From: Gemmatimonadota bacterium
GTDB taxonomy: Bacteria; Gemmatimonadota; Gemmatimonadetes; Gemmatimonadales; GWC2-71-9
DNA length: 43,919 bases
Direction: 5' to 3'
Assembly: GCA_003222085.1 (NCBI GenBank)
Contig: QHUK01000037.1
Span: 1 to 43,919 of the forward strand
Under the pieces are notes generated by a model. The model worked only from the letters and a program-made list of their open reading frames with translations, ran no database searches and was not told the origin of the DNA. Positions 23,550 through 31,482 of the stretch are shown here, piece after piece; positions within the stretch are counted from its first letter, which is position 1, and the number at the start of each line of letters is the position of its first letter. Made by a program: the position numbers and the translations under genes.

Positions 23550-24815
23550 TCACCCGCGGATCGCGCCGGGGAATCGCGCTGGGTCCGCAACGAACCCGGG
23601 GAAGACCGCGGAGAGCTCCGTTGCGCCAAGATGCCGTGCCAGGATTTCCGCGAACAGGTCGCGGAAGTCGGTGGTGACGGCCACGTCCCGGCCCTCGAAC
23701 CGCTGCGCGGGGTCGAGACCGGGCCACTTCCCCAGCACCTTGCCGCCGTTCACCGGGCCGCCCAACACCAGCATGGCCGTCGCATGCCCGTGGTCGGTGC
23801 CCGAGTTCCCGTTCTCACGCACGGTGCGCCCGAACTCGGACATCGTGAGGACGACGACGTCGTGCATCCGCTCGCCCAGGTCCCGGGTAAAGGCCGCCAG
23901 AGCCTGCCCCAGCTCGTCCAACCGCCCGGCGAGCTGTCCCTCGCTCGCCCCCTGGTTCACGTGGGTATCCCACCCCGTGACGTCCGCGAACGCCACTTGG
24001 AGCCCGACATCGGCCCTGATGAGCTGGGCGATCTCGAGGAGGGCTTTTCCGAGCTTCCCGCGCGGATAATCGGCCCCATTCGCGGGTCGGTACTGGCCGG
24101 GGTCCAGGCGTTTCAGCATCTGGACGGCGTCGAACGCCTCCCGGGACGATGTCGAGAGCAGCCCGGTCGCGGAGCCGGCGTACAGCTCCTCGAAGGCGCG
24201 GGTGAGGCGGTCGCGCGTGGCCGGCTGTGGCGCGCGCAGCCCGAACGCCTGCAGGTCCTCGATCGCGAGGCTCGGCGCGGTGCCCGCCAGGATCCGGGGC
24301 AGCTGGGGACCGAACGCGACGGCGCGGAACGGCGTGTCCTGGTGTTCACGGTCGTGCTGGCAGTAGCGGTTGAGCCAGCCGTCCGGCGTCGCCTTCACCC
24401 CCGGAGTCCCGGACTCCAGATAGTCCTGGGCGTCAAAATGGCTCCGGGTCGCGTCCGGGGATCCGATCGCGTGGATGGCGGCGAGGCTCTTCGAGTCCCA
24501 CAGGGGCTTGATCGGCGCCAGGCGTGGGTGGAGACCGAAGTAGCCGTCCAGGTCCAGGACATCCTTCTCGGGCACGGCGATGCGGGGTCGTTCTCGATAA
24601 TAGACGGGGTCACCATGAGGGACGATCATGTTGAGCCCGTCCACGGCGCCGCGCTGGAAGAGGCAGACGAGAATCGGGCGGGAGAAGACGGTAGAGGGCG
24701 GTAGAGGACGGTAGGAGGCAAAGGCTGCTCGGGCTAGGAAGAGCGGGTCCAAGCCAAAGCTGAACAGCGCGAGCCCGCCGGACTTCACGAATACTCGTCT
24801 CGAGATCGACATCAT
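23550..24815 (-). CDS. DUF1501 Tat-exported protein
   Basis: 421 aa (two adjacent ATGs at 24815 and 24812; GAGGAGG favours the latter). The N-terminus SRRVFVKSGGLALFSFG is a twin-arginine signal. The body matches DUF1501, an alkaline-phosphatase-superfamily-like fold: LVCLFQRGAVDGLNMIVPHGD, DTHVNQGASEGQLAGRL, VVLTMSEFGRTVRENGNSGTDHGHA. DUF1501 and DUF1800 genes occur as a pair in many bacteria, with an unknown periplasmic role. Decamer arrays flank the signal-peptide region: one lies before the start, its inverted copy within codons for YRPLPPSTV. Confidence 0.9.
   Translation of the reverse strand: MMSISRRVFVKSGGLALFSFGLDPLFLARAAFASYRPLPPSTVFSRPILVCLFQRGAVDGLNMIVPHGDPVYYRERPRIAVPEKDVLDLDGYFGLHPRLAPIKPLWDSKSLAAIHAIGSPDATRSHFDAQDYLESGTPGVKATPDGWLNRYCQHDREHQDTPFRAVAFGPQLPRILAGTAPSLAIEDLQAFGLRAPQPATRDRLTRAFEELYAGSATGLLSTSSREAFDAVQMLKRLDPGQYRPANGADYPRGKLGKALLEIAQLIRADVGLQVAFADVTGWDTHVNQGASEGQLAGRLDELGQALAAFTRDLGERMHDVVVLTMSEFGRTVRENGNSGTDHGHATAMLVLGGPVNGGKVLGKWPGLDPAQRFEGRDVAVTTDFRDLFAEILARHLGATELSAVFPGFVADPARFPGAIRG
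24677..24716 (+). repeat. Decamer array inside the DUF1501 gene (inverted partner A)
   Basis: Three clear 10-bp units GACGGTAGAG, GGCGGTAGAG, GACGGTAGGA, preceded by a weaker GGCGGGAGAA. It is the inverse of the CTCTACCGTC array at 24830-24869, with 113 bases between holding the start codon and Tat signal. Confidence 0.85.
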
Positions 24816-24829
24816 TCCCTCCTCAGAAC

Positions 24830-24869
24830 CTCTACCGTCTTCTACCGTCCTCTACCGTCCTCTACCGTC
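24830..24869 (+). repeat. Decamer array between DUF1800 and DUF1501 (inverted partner B)
   Basis: Four 10-bp units CTCTACCGTC (the second starts with T). It begins inside the DUF1800 stop codon (24868-24870) and fills most of the 52-base gap before the DUF1501 ribosome site. Confidence 0.92.
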
Positions 24870-26553
24870 ATTGTCTCTGAAACTCCGGCCCCCCGATCGC
24901 CAAGCCGACCGCCAGGGCACGCGCTTGGGTGGGATCGCTGATATCCGCCAACTGACGTCTGAGGACTTGCTTCGTGTTCTCGGACATCGTCCCACCGAGA
25001 ATCTTCTCGTTGACTGCGTCGATGAGTTGGTCGGCGTCTCCTGTCGCAACGAGGGAGTCGAGCACGACCGTCACGCCCTGCAGCTTGCCCGCCGCCAGCG
25101 CGACGGCGGCGTTCATCCGATCGAGCAGGGCACCGCTGTTCACCCACGCCGCTTCCCGCTCGGGATACCCGTCTGGAGCGACATGGAGGTAGAGCGGCTC
25201 GCCGAGGCGCGCCACTACCTGCGCCAGGCGGGGAGAGGTGTCGGGCTCGGCGGCCACCGCCCGCGCCGCGCTGACCACGAACTCGAGCGGCGTCTTTACC
25301 TTGGCGCGCATGTTCTCGGCCGCCCAGAAGTCGGGGCCGTGAAAGATGGCCCGCAGCACTTCCCGCATGTCACCGCTCGAGCGCTTCCACGCCGCGACGG
25401 CGTCGTCCACGCATCCGTCCGGCGGATCATCGTTCACGAATCGTTGGCACAGTTTGCGGCTCACATGGTGCATCGTGGCGGGGTGGTTGGCCAAGAGCTT
25501 GAGCAGGCGGATGCCTTCGTCTATGCCGTGGCCCGCCGGAAACCGTACACCCAACACCTGTTTTTCCCCCGTGTCATGGGCCCAGTCGTGGAACTCGAAC
25601 CCCCCTCCCTGCTGGGGACGCTCGATGCTCCAGCCCGTGAAGATGCGCGCGACGTCGATCACATCCTGCTGGGTATAGCCGCCGTCCACGCCCAGCGTGT
25701 GGAGCTCGAGCAACTCGCGGGCGTAGTTCTCGTTGATCCCCTTTGCCATGCGCTCGAGGGCGCGCCGGCGTACCGAATCCTGCCGGGCAGGGTCCCGCAC
25801 CGGTCCGAACAGCCCCGGTCGGCGGCCGAAGAGGGGCCGGGCGCGGACGCGGAGCGCCGCGGGCGGGGTGGAGCCCGGCGCCACGCTCTCCCAATTGTCG
25901 AGGTAGAACAGCATCGCGGGACTCTTGGCGGTGGCGATGAGGAGATCCTCGAACTTGCCCATCGCGCGGGGGCGAATGGTGTGCTCGATGTAGTCGGGTG
26001 TGAGGAAGCGATCGGCGCCCTTGGCGAAGTAGATGTTGAAGTGATTGGTCCAGAAGTCTACCATGACCTCGAACAGCTGCCGCTCGGAGAGCGCCGCCCG
26101 GACGACCGCCAGGTCGGCGAATTCGCCTGCGAGGCGCCGGCCCCGCTGGGCGATCGGATTCGCCTCGGACTTGTCGGCCATCGTGTCGGCCACGGCGGCC
26201 AACTTGCGCTCCCGCCGCTCGCGCTGCGCCTCGGCATACAGCGCGGCGAGGTCCCCGCGGTCATACTTCAGGATGTCAAACCGGCGCTCCCGCTGAGCCC
26301 AACGGTCGTCATCGATCCCATCGGGCGAGAGCTGGCGGTCGATCCAGCGCATTACGCCCTCGGCGACCACCCGCGGCACGTCGCCGGGTCGGGGCCCGTA
26401 GGCGAGGCGGTTCAGGGCGTGGAACGCCGAGTCCTGCGGGGTGAGGGCGGGTCCGGGCGGCGCGGATCGTAGGGGCGCAGCATGCTGCGCCCCTACGAAG
26501 GCCAGGCAGGCGCCCACGACCACGAGACTGCGCCAAACGACCGGGTTTTTCAT
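24868..26553 (-). CDS. DUF1800 exported protein
   Basis: 561 aa from ATG 26553 (a GTG at 26571 is also in frame). A hydrophobic signal peptide (VVWRSLVVVGACLAFVGA) precedes the family body: AFHALNRLAYGPRPGDVPRVV (the usual 'HLLNRatfGpr.gd' start), VDFWTNHFNIYFAKGADRFL, ENYARELLELHTLGVDGGYTQQDVIDVARIFTGW and AMFYLDNWES-type segments. Function is unknown; it is the standard partner of DUF1501, which follows directly. A 32-bp perfect palindrome lies in the codons at the signal-peptide end. It is divergent from the ABC exporter, with only 41 bases between, containing a GTTATATTGAC stretch that could hold -10 elements both ways. Confidence 0.9.
   Translation of the reverse strand: MKNPVVWRSLVVVGACLAFVGAQHAAPLRSAPPGPALTPQDSAFHALNRLAYGPRPGDVPRVVAEGVMRWIDRQLSPDGIDDDRWAQRERRFDILKYDRGDLAALYAEAQRERRERKLAAVADTMADKSEANPIAQRGRRLAGEFADLAVVRAALSERQLFEVMVDFWTNHFNIYFAKGADRFLTPDYIEHTIRPRAMGKFEDLLIATAKSPAMLFYLDNWESVAPGSTPPAALRVRARPLFGRRPGLFGPVRDPARQDSVRRRALERMAKGINENYARELLELHTLGVDGGYTQQDVIDVARIFTGWSIERPQQGGGFEFHDWAHDTGEKQVLGVRFPAGHGIDEGIRLLKLLANHPATMHHVSRKLCQRFVNDDPPDGCVDDAVAAWKRSSGDMREVLRAIFHGPDFWAAENMRAKVKTPLEFVVSAARAVAAEPDTSPRLAQVVARLGEPLYLHVAPDGYPEREAAWVNSGALLDRMNAAVALAAGKLQGVTVVLDSLVATGDADQLIDAVNEKILGGTMSENTKQVLRRQLADISDPTQARALAVGLAIGGPEFQRQ
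26467..26498. repeat. Perfect 32-bp palindrome in signal-peptide codons
   Basis: The left arm TCGTAGGGGCGCAGCA (26467-26482) is followed at once by its exact reverse complement. The form GTAGGGGCGCAGCA...CCCCTAC resembles dispersed palindromic elements of many environmental bacterial genomes. In the DUF1800 frame it encodes FVGAQHAAPLR, at the likely cleavage point. Confidence 0.93.
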
Positions 26554-26594
26554 GCGGTTATATTGACGCACAGTCCTTTGGAGAAGTTAAGGTC

Positions 26595-28487
26595 GTGACG
26601 GCCTCGACGCCCCGCTTCATCCCGCACGGCATCGTCCCGCGGCCCAGGAGCCCGCTGTCCGGGTCCGACGGCAAGCCGCCGACCTGGTCCGAGCGCCTGC
26701 AGGCCCTCAAGTACGTGCCGCCCCTCCTCAAGCTCGTCTACCAGACGCACCGTGGCTACACCGTCGCGATCCTCGCGCTCCGTGCGCTCCGCTCGTTCAT
26801 CCCGCTCGCCGTCCTGTGGATCGGCAAGCTGATCATCGACGGCGTCATCGCCGCCATGCAGGGGCGCGCGGCGGGCGCCGTCGTCGACTGGTGGGCGCTC
26901 GGGAGTCTCGTGGCGCTCGAGCTCGGTATCGCCGTCGGCGGCGAGGGGTTGGCCCGTCTCTCGTCGCTGTTCGAGAGTCTGCTCGGCGACCTGTTCTCGA
27001 ACCGCATCAGCGTGCGGCTGATGGAGCACGCGGCGACGCTCGATCTGGCCCAGTACGAGGACGCGGAGACCTACGATCACCTGGAGCGCGCGCGTCGCCA
27101 GACGGTGGGGCGGATCGGGCTCGTCGCGCTGCTGTTGTCCACGGCGCAAGACCTCGTGACGTTGATCTCGCTCGCCGCCGTGCTGCTCGTGCAGCTCCCG
27201 TGGCTGCTGTTATTGCTCGTGGTCGCCGTCGTGCCGTCGTTCCTGGGCGAGACCCACTATGCGGCGCTGGGCTATTCGCTGCTCTTCCAATGGACACCGG
27301 AGCGGCGGCTGCTCGACTACCTCCGCTACGCCGGCGCGTCGGACGAGATGGCGAAGGAGGTGAAGCTCTTCAATTTGTCGACCTTCCTCGTGGGCCGGTA
27401 TGCGAAGCTCTCGGACGAGTTCTACGACGCCAACAAGCGGCTCGCGATCAAGCGCAACGTCGTGTCCACCGTGTTCGTCACGATCGGCACGCTCGGCTAT
27501 TACGGGGCCTATGCGGTGACGATCTACCTGACCGTGCTGGGCCGGTTCACGATCGGCGCGCTCACCTTTCTCGCTGGCTCGTTTCGCTCGAGCCGCGACC
27601 TGATCCAGCGCATCCTGCTCTCGCTGTCGCAGGTGTTCGAGCAGAGTCTGTATCTGTCGGATCTGTTCACCTTCTTCGACGTGCAGCCGCGGGTGACGTC
27701 CCGGCCGGGGGCGCGGCCCGTGCCGGTGCCCATCCGTCGGGGATTCGAGTTCCAGGATGTGGGGTTCCGCTACCCCGGCTCGGACCGCTGGGCGGTGCGG
27801 CACTTGACCTTCACGTTCGAGCCGGAGGAGCGCGTCGCGCTCGTCGGAGAAAACGGGGCGGGGAAGACGACGCTCGTGAAGCTGCTCGCGCGGCTGTACG
27901 ATCCCGACGAGGGCCGCATCCTGCTCGACGGCGTGGACCTGCGGGAGTACGACTTGAGCAGCTTGCGGAAAAACATCGGCGTGATCTTCCAGGACTTCGT
28001 GCGCTACGACTTCGTATTGAAGGAGAACATCGGGGTGAGCCAGGTCGAGGCGCTGGAGGACGACGCCCGCGTGCGCGAGGCGGCGCGCCGCAGCCTGGCC
28101 GACTCGGTCGCGTCCCGTCTCGCCAAGGGCTACGACCAGATGCTGGGGCGGCGATTCGACGGCGGGGTCGAGCTGTCGGGGGGTGAGTGGCAAAAGGTCG
28201 CGCTGGGCCGCGCGTACATGCGGGAGGCCCAGGTCCTGATTCTCGACGAGCCCACCGCGTCGCTCGACGCGCGCGCCGAGTACGAGGTGTTCCTGCGGTT
28301 CGCCGAGCTCACCAAGGGGAGGATGGCGGTGCTCATTTCGCATCGCTTTTCGACGGTGCGCATGGCGGACCGGATCCTGGTGCTCCAGGGCGGTGAGCTC
28401 GTGGACCAGGGCACCCATGAAGAGCTGGTTGCCAAGCGGGGGCTCTACGCCGAACTTTTCTCCCTGCAGGCGGCAGGGTACCGGTAG
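26595..28487 (+). CDS. ABC exporter, fused permease-ATPase (half transporter)
   Basis: 630 aa from a GTG. Membrane helices fill residues about 50-350 (GYTVAILALRALRSFIPLAVLW; LVALLLSTAQDLVTLISLAAVLLVQLPWLLLLLVV). The ATPase part has Walker A GENGAGKTTL (around residue 417), Q-loop IFQDFVRYDF, signature LSGGE, Walker B VLILDEPTA and ISHR. The ATPase follows the membrane part, as in MsbA-type exporters. The sequence class (long loop 'LAQYEDAETYDHLERA') resembles exporters near lantibiotic and other peptide clusters, but there is no C39 peptidase domain. It might serve the nearby peptide cluster, though it is on the other strand about 2 kb beyond its last gene. Confidence 0.9.
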   Translation: MTASTPRFIPHGIVPRPRSPLSGSDGKPPTWSERLQALKYVPPLLKLVYQTHRGYTVAILALRALRSFIPLAVLWIGKLIIDGVIAAMQGRAAGAVVDWWALGSLVALELGIAVGGEGLARLSSLFESLLGDLFSNRISVRLMEHAATLDLAQYEDAETYDHLERARRQTVGRIGLVALLLSTAQDLVTLISLAAVLLVQLPWLLLLLVVAVVPSFLGETHYAALGYSLLFQWTPERRLLDYLRYAGASDEMAKEVKLFNLSTFLVGRYAKLSDEFYDANKRLAIKRNVVSTVFVTIGTLGYYGAYAVTIYLTVLGRFTIGALTFLAGSFRSSRDLIQRILLSLSQVFEQSLYLSDLFTFFDVQPRVTSRPGARPVPVPIRRGFEFQDVGFRYPGSDRWAVRHLTFTFEPEERVALVGENGAGKTTLVKLLARLYDPDEGRILLDGVDLREYDLSSLRKNIGVIFQDFVRYDFVLKENIGVSQVEALEDDARVREAARRSLADSVASRLAKGYDQMLGRRFDGGVELSGGEWQKVALGRAYMREAQVLILDEPTASLDARAEYEVFLRFAELTKGRMAVLISHRFSTVRMADRILVLQGGELVDQGTHEELVAKRGLYAELFSLQAAGYR

Positions 28488-28514
28488 ACGGTCGGGAAGC
28501 GGGAGGAGACGAAC

Positions 28515-28916
28515 ATGCGTGTCGCCACCATGCCATTGCTCGCGCTCGTGGTCGGGGCCCTCGCGGTCGGCGCGCCGCTAGCGGCGCAGCACCGGCAGAA
28601 GAACGTCCTGACGGCCGAAGAGATCTACCAGTGGAAAGCGAATATGAGCACCGCGTACGACGCGGTGTCGATGATGCGCCCGCACTGGCTCAAGGTGCGC
28701 GAGCTCTCCAGGCTGCCGGGGCGGCCGGAGGAATCGCTCCAGGGCACACAGGTCAACGTCTACCTCAACAACCAGAACATGGGTTCGGCGGAGTTTCTGA
28801 AGACCATTCCGCTGGAGAACATCCTGGAGCTGCGCTGGCTCGGCGCGAACGAGACGGCGAGTCGGTTCGGCCCCTCCGACGGACAGGCCGCGATCGTGGT
28901 GACGCTGAAACGCTAG
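28515..28916 (+). CDS. Small exported plug-like protein
   Basis: 133 aa with a signal peptide (MPLLALVVGALAVGAPLAAQ). The segment ILTAEEIYQ-like LTAEEIYQWKANMSTAYDAVSMMRPHWLK is followed by VNVYLNNQNMGSAEFLKTIPLENILELRWLGANETASRFG and AIVVTLKR. This pattern ('vyldg..lG....L..ip...v..i..l.a.eAt.rfG....aivv.l') is like a free-standing TonB-receptor plug fold, which recurs in small exported proteins of Gemmatimonadota as I recall. Its partner and role are unknown. It overlaps the end of the MaoC gene on the other strand by 4 bases. Confidence 0.6.
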   Translation: MRVATMPLLALVVGALAVGAPLAAQHRQKNVLTAEEIYQWKANMSTAYDAVSMMRPHWLKVRELSRLPGRPEESLQGTQVNVYLNNQNMGSAEFLKTIPLENILELRWLGANETASRFGPSDGQAAIVVTLKR

Positions 28917-29323
28917 CGGGCATCGGGACCGAGCCGGTAGCACCACGCCTCGCCCTCGAGCACCGTTTCCCCGGATTGCCGGGTCACCGCGATCTTGAGC
29001 TGGCACACCGGCTTCGTTTCGTGCACGCTCACCACCTCCGCTTCGGCCGTGATCGTGTCGCCGATGTACACCGGCGCGGTGAACTTCCAGTTCTGGCTCA
29101 GGAAGACGGTGCCCGGCCCGGGGAGGTCCATCGCGACCAGGGCGTGCAGCAGGCCGGTGGTGAGCCCACCCTGCACGACCGGCTTTCCGAACTTGGTCCG
29201 CGCCACGAACTCCCGATCGAAGTGGAGCGGGTTATAGTCCCCGGTGAGCTTCGCGTAGGTGGCGACGTGGTCGGGGGTCAACGTGAGCGTTCGACGCGCC
29301 TTCTGACCGATTTCGACGCTCAC
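28913..29323 (-). CDS. MaoC-like (R)-hydratase/dehydratase
   Basis: 136 aa from a GTG overlapping the DinB stop (GTGA). Hot-dog fold with the hydratase motif YAKLTGDYNPLHFDREFV (catalytic D and H of the D-x5-H type) and FGKPVVQGGLTTGLL. It resembles PhaJ-type (R)-specific enoyl-CoA hydratases; the substrate is unknown. It is the last gene of the long minus-strand run that begins at the candidate peptide gene, but its lipid-type chemistry does not obviously belong to peptide modification. Confidence 0.85.
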   Translation of the reverse strand: MSVEIGQKARRTLTLTPDHVATYAKLTGDYNPLHFDREFVARTKFGKPVVQGGLTTGLLHALVAMDLPGPGTVFLSQNWKFTAPVYIGDTITAEAEVVSVHETKPVCQLKIAVTRQSGETVLEGEAWCYRLGPDAR

Positions 29324-29847
29324 GCGAGATAACGCTCCCGCAGGATCGCGACGTGGTGGCGCTCGTGACCGGCGATGACCCAGGCGAGCGCGCGCACGCT
29401 GATCGGGTTGTTGTTCGCGGTACCGCGCCGTGCCAGTGCCTCCCCGTCGAGACCGCGGAACAAGGCGATGGTCGCCCGCCGCACCGCGTCGGACTCGGCC
29501 GCCAGCTCTGTGAGCGATCGCGCGTCGAACCGTCCGGCCGGCGCCCACGCTTTTTCGTCGAACCCGGGGAGGGAGTTCGCGTCCCCCCGCGCGAACGCGA
29601 GGGCGCGGTAGCAGAACACGCGCTCGGTGTCCATCATGTGGCCGACCACTTCCTTGATGCTCCACTTCCCCGCCGCGTAGCGGTGCAGCGCCTTGGTGTC
29701 CGACAAGCCGGCGAGGAGCTGCTGCGTCTCCCGTCGCTGGTCCTCGAGGACCGTCAGGAGATCTCCCTTGGGCACCTTGGAGATGTAGGTCTCATAGTAC
29801 GGCACGTATTCGGACGGCCCGGGGCGCGGGATCGTCGCGCTCGTCAT
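29320..29847 (-). CDS. DinB-family metal-binding protein
   Basis: 175 aa. DinB/YfiT four-helix fold with the metal-binding histidines in EVVGHMMDTERVF and WVIAGHERHHVAIL. The middle helices hold the usual LPGFDEKAWAPAGRFD stretch. Family members include thiol-dependent transferases (mycothiol or bacillithiol S-transferases) and others without known activity. Its ATG overlaps the upstream gene's stop by four bases, and its own stop overlaps the MaoC start, so all three are translationally linked. Confidence 0.85.
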   Translation of the reverse strand: MTSATIPRPGPSEYVPYYETYISKVPKGDLLTVLEDQRRETQQLLAGLSDTKALHRYAAGKWSIKEVVGHMMDTERVFCYRALAFARGDANSLPGFDEKAWAPAGRFDARSLTELAAESDAVRRATIALFRGLDGEALARRGTANNNPISVRALAWVIAGHERHHVAILRERYLA

Positions 29848-30287
29848 GCGACCCTCCGCGGTCCCTTGGAGGTAGCGGCCTTGCCCTTGGCGGGCCGCGG
29901 GAACCGGGCGAGCCGCGCCTGGGCGTCGGGCATGCGCAGAATGACCTGCTCCAGCTTCTCGAAGTAGCCGGGGTTGTTCAGCAGCCCGCGCAGCTCGGCG
30001 AGGAACGGCTGGAGCCTCGCGTATACCATGATGTGCTCGCCGTTCGCGTCGGCGAACATCTGCTCATCGATGGCACCGTGGAGCACGAGCGTGGCGGCCA
30101 TGCTCCAATAGGTGGTCACCATGCGGTAGTACGCGCTTCGTTTTCCGCGAGACGCCTCGAGCACGTCCTGCGCCGTCCGGGGGCGGAACTCCTCTCGGAA
30201 CCAGGCCCGCGCCTTGCGCAACACCGGCTCGCGGCGCAGGTCGTACAGCTTGAGCAGCAAATCAGCACTTTCGTATTTGGTAGTCAC
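29844..30287 (-). CDS. Unknown helical protein
   Basis: 147 aa from a GTG. It is mostly helical and charged (ADLLLKLYDLRREPVLRKARAWFREEF; YYRMVTTYWSMAATLVLHGAIDEQMFADANGEHIMVYARL) with no membrane segment, ending in a basic Lys/Arg tail (KGKAATSKGPRRVA). I do not recognise the family. It sits 30 bases downstream of the ArsC-like gene and overlaps the DinB gene. Confidence 0.65.
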   Translation of the reverse strand: MTTKYESADLLLKLYDLRREPVLRKARAWFREEFRPRTAQDVLEASRGKRSAYYRMVTTYWSMAATLVLHGAIDEQMFADANGEHIMVYARLQPFLAELRGLLNNPGYFEKLEQVILRMPDAQARLARFPRPAKGKAATSKGPRRVA

Positions 30288-30317
30288 GGGTCGCTCCGGT
30301 GCATGACGATCAGGAAA

Positions 30318-30680
30318 CTATGCGGACGCCCGGGCCGAAGCGACCCAGGCCTCCCAGGTCTCCTCCGCCGGGCCCACGGTCAGCTGCTGCTGGTGGCGGA
30401 CGAGGGGCATCCGGAGGAGTAGCGGCTCGAGGGTGAGCTTCTCGAGCCAGCGATCATCGGAGAGCAGGGCAGACTTGAGGCCGAGCTCGATGAGACGTCT
30501 CGCGTCGCGGTCGATCAGGGCCTGCACTCCGAACTTTTGCGCGAAGCGTCGCAGCTCGCCGGGCGACGCGGCGCGCTCGTTCAGGTCGACGAAATGGGTC
30601 TTGATGCGCCGCTCGGCGAAGAAGCGGAGGGCGGCCCGTGTGGCGGCGCTCTTCCGGACCCCGAAGATCTGGACCTCCAT
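30318..30680 (-). CDS. ArsC/Spx-fold protein lacking the catalytic cysteine
   Basis: 120 aa. The fold is clear from IFGVRKSAATRAALRFFAERRI (start of the ArsC/Spx domain), VDLNERAASPGELRRF and the C-terminal LTLEPLLLRMPLVRHQQQLTVGPAEETWEAW, matching 'P.LlrrPiv..g....G..e..w'. The position that is Cys in ArsC and Spx (xxCxxC/S) reads RKSAAT and no cysteine is present in the protein, so it cannot be a redox arsenate reductase. Its ATG directly follows the stop of the MNIO-partner gene with no gap. It may bind a thiol peptide or RNA polymerase alpha (Spx-like); this is open. Confidence 0.75.
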   Translation of the reverse strand: MEVQIFGVRKSAATRAALRFFAERRIKTHFVDLNERAASPGELRRFAQKFGVQALIDRDARRLIELGLKSALLSDDRWLEKLTLEPLLLRMPLVRHQQQLTVGPAEETWEAWVASARASA

Positions 30681-31478
30681 TCAGCTACCGGTGGAGAAGC
30701 GGACCGCGCCCAGGTCCACCAGCCCCTGGAGCGTTTGGCGCAGCTCGGCCACCTGGAGCCCCGCTCCGGCAGCGAGCTCCTCCAGCGTCCGCCTGCCGTC
30801 GGCTCGCTCGATCACCGCCGCCACGCTCGCGTCGCTCCTCGCCACCGCGACCCGTCCGTGCGGCGACCGCGCGACGAGGAGCCTCGTAGGCCGCTCGAGG
30901 GCCTGCGGCACCTCGGTCCAAGGCTGGAGCAGCTTAGGGAGCACGGCGGGGAGATCATAGGCAAGCTCCAGGAGAACCGTGCCCGCGACCGTCTCGGGAC
31001 GGTACCGCTCCCGGGGACCGGCAGGGACTCCTTTAGGGCTCCCTGCTCCCTCCGCCTCGTCGGCATCTCGCCAAACTCGGGCTCCCGCCTCGACCACCAT
31101 CATTGCCTCCTCGTACCGCAGGAGATCCGCCAGGTAGGGAATGGGCATCCGGCCGGCCGCGACGTACGCGGTCACGAGCCGCCCCACCGCCGCTGCCGTC
31201 TCGCGGCTGCCGAGCACCAGGGTGGGGAGCAGCGCATCGAAGGCCGGACCCTTGAGGATGGCCTCGGGCGCCCGGCCCGTCACGCGGGCGAGGGCGCGCG
31301 AGTACTTGAAAAAGTGGACGATTCGCTCGTAATAGAAATGCCGCGCCAAGAATCGCGCGTAGCGCTCCACGCGGTCGGGATCGGCGAGCTCCCGGCGCCG
31401 CCAATCGGCCGAGCCGCGGTAAGGCGCATCGGCGAGCGCGCGAATCACGTCGTCCTGCAGGGCGCGATCGCTCGGCAT
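30681..31478 (-). CDS. MNIO partner protein (MbnC/DUF2063-like) with PqqD-like tail
   Basis: 265 aa from the ATG at 31478, 4 bases after the LssY_C gene. The N-terminal about 190 residues are helical: LQDDVIRALADAPYRG, VERYARFLARHFYYERIVHFFKYSRAL, FDALLPTLVLGSRETAAAVGRLVTAYV, YLADLLRYEEAMMVVEAGARVW. This layout resembles the DUF2063/MbnC/TglI partner proteins of DUF692 enzymes. The C-terminal about 70 residues (SVAAVIERADGRRTLEELAAGAGLQVAELRQTLQGLVDLGAVRF) look like a PqqD/winged-helix RRE, the domain that binds RiPP leader peptides. A 7-bp inverted repeat (31021-31046) lies in the linker. Similarity is judged by eye, so a profile search should confirm. Confidence 0.55.
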   Translation of the reverse strand: MPSDRALQDDVIRALADAPYRGSADWRRRELADPDRVERYARFLARHFYYERIVHFFKYSRALARVTGRAPEAILKGPAFDALLPTLVLGSRETAAAVGRLVTAYVAAGRMPIPYLADLLRYEEAMMVVEAGARVWRDADEAEGAGSPKGVPAGPRERYRPETVAGTVLLELAYDLPAVLPKLLQPWTEVPQALERPTRLLVARSPHGRVAVARSDASVAAVIERADGRRTLEELAAGAGLQVAELRQTLQGLVDLGAVRFSTGS

Positions 31479-31482
31479 CCGG

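Noticed and set aside
26595-28487. Dedicated exporter of the candidate RiPP
   Set aside because: It is an exporter-type ABC protein near the cluster, but on the other strand, separated from the core by DinB and MaoC-like genes, and without a peptidase domain. Proximity alone does not support the link.
30318-30680. Functional arsenate reductase linked to the arsenic operon
   Set aside because: The ArsC fold is present but there is no cysteine in the protein, and it lies 20 kb away in the peptide operon.
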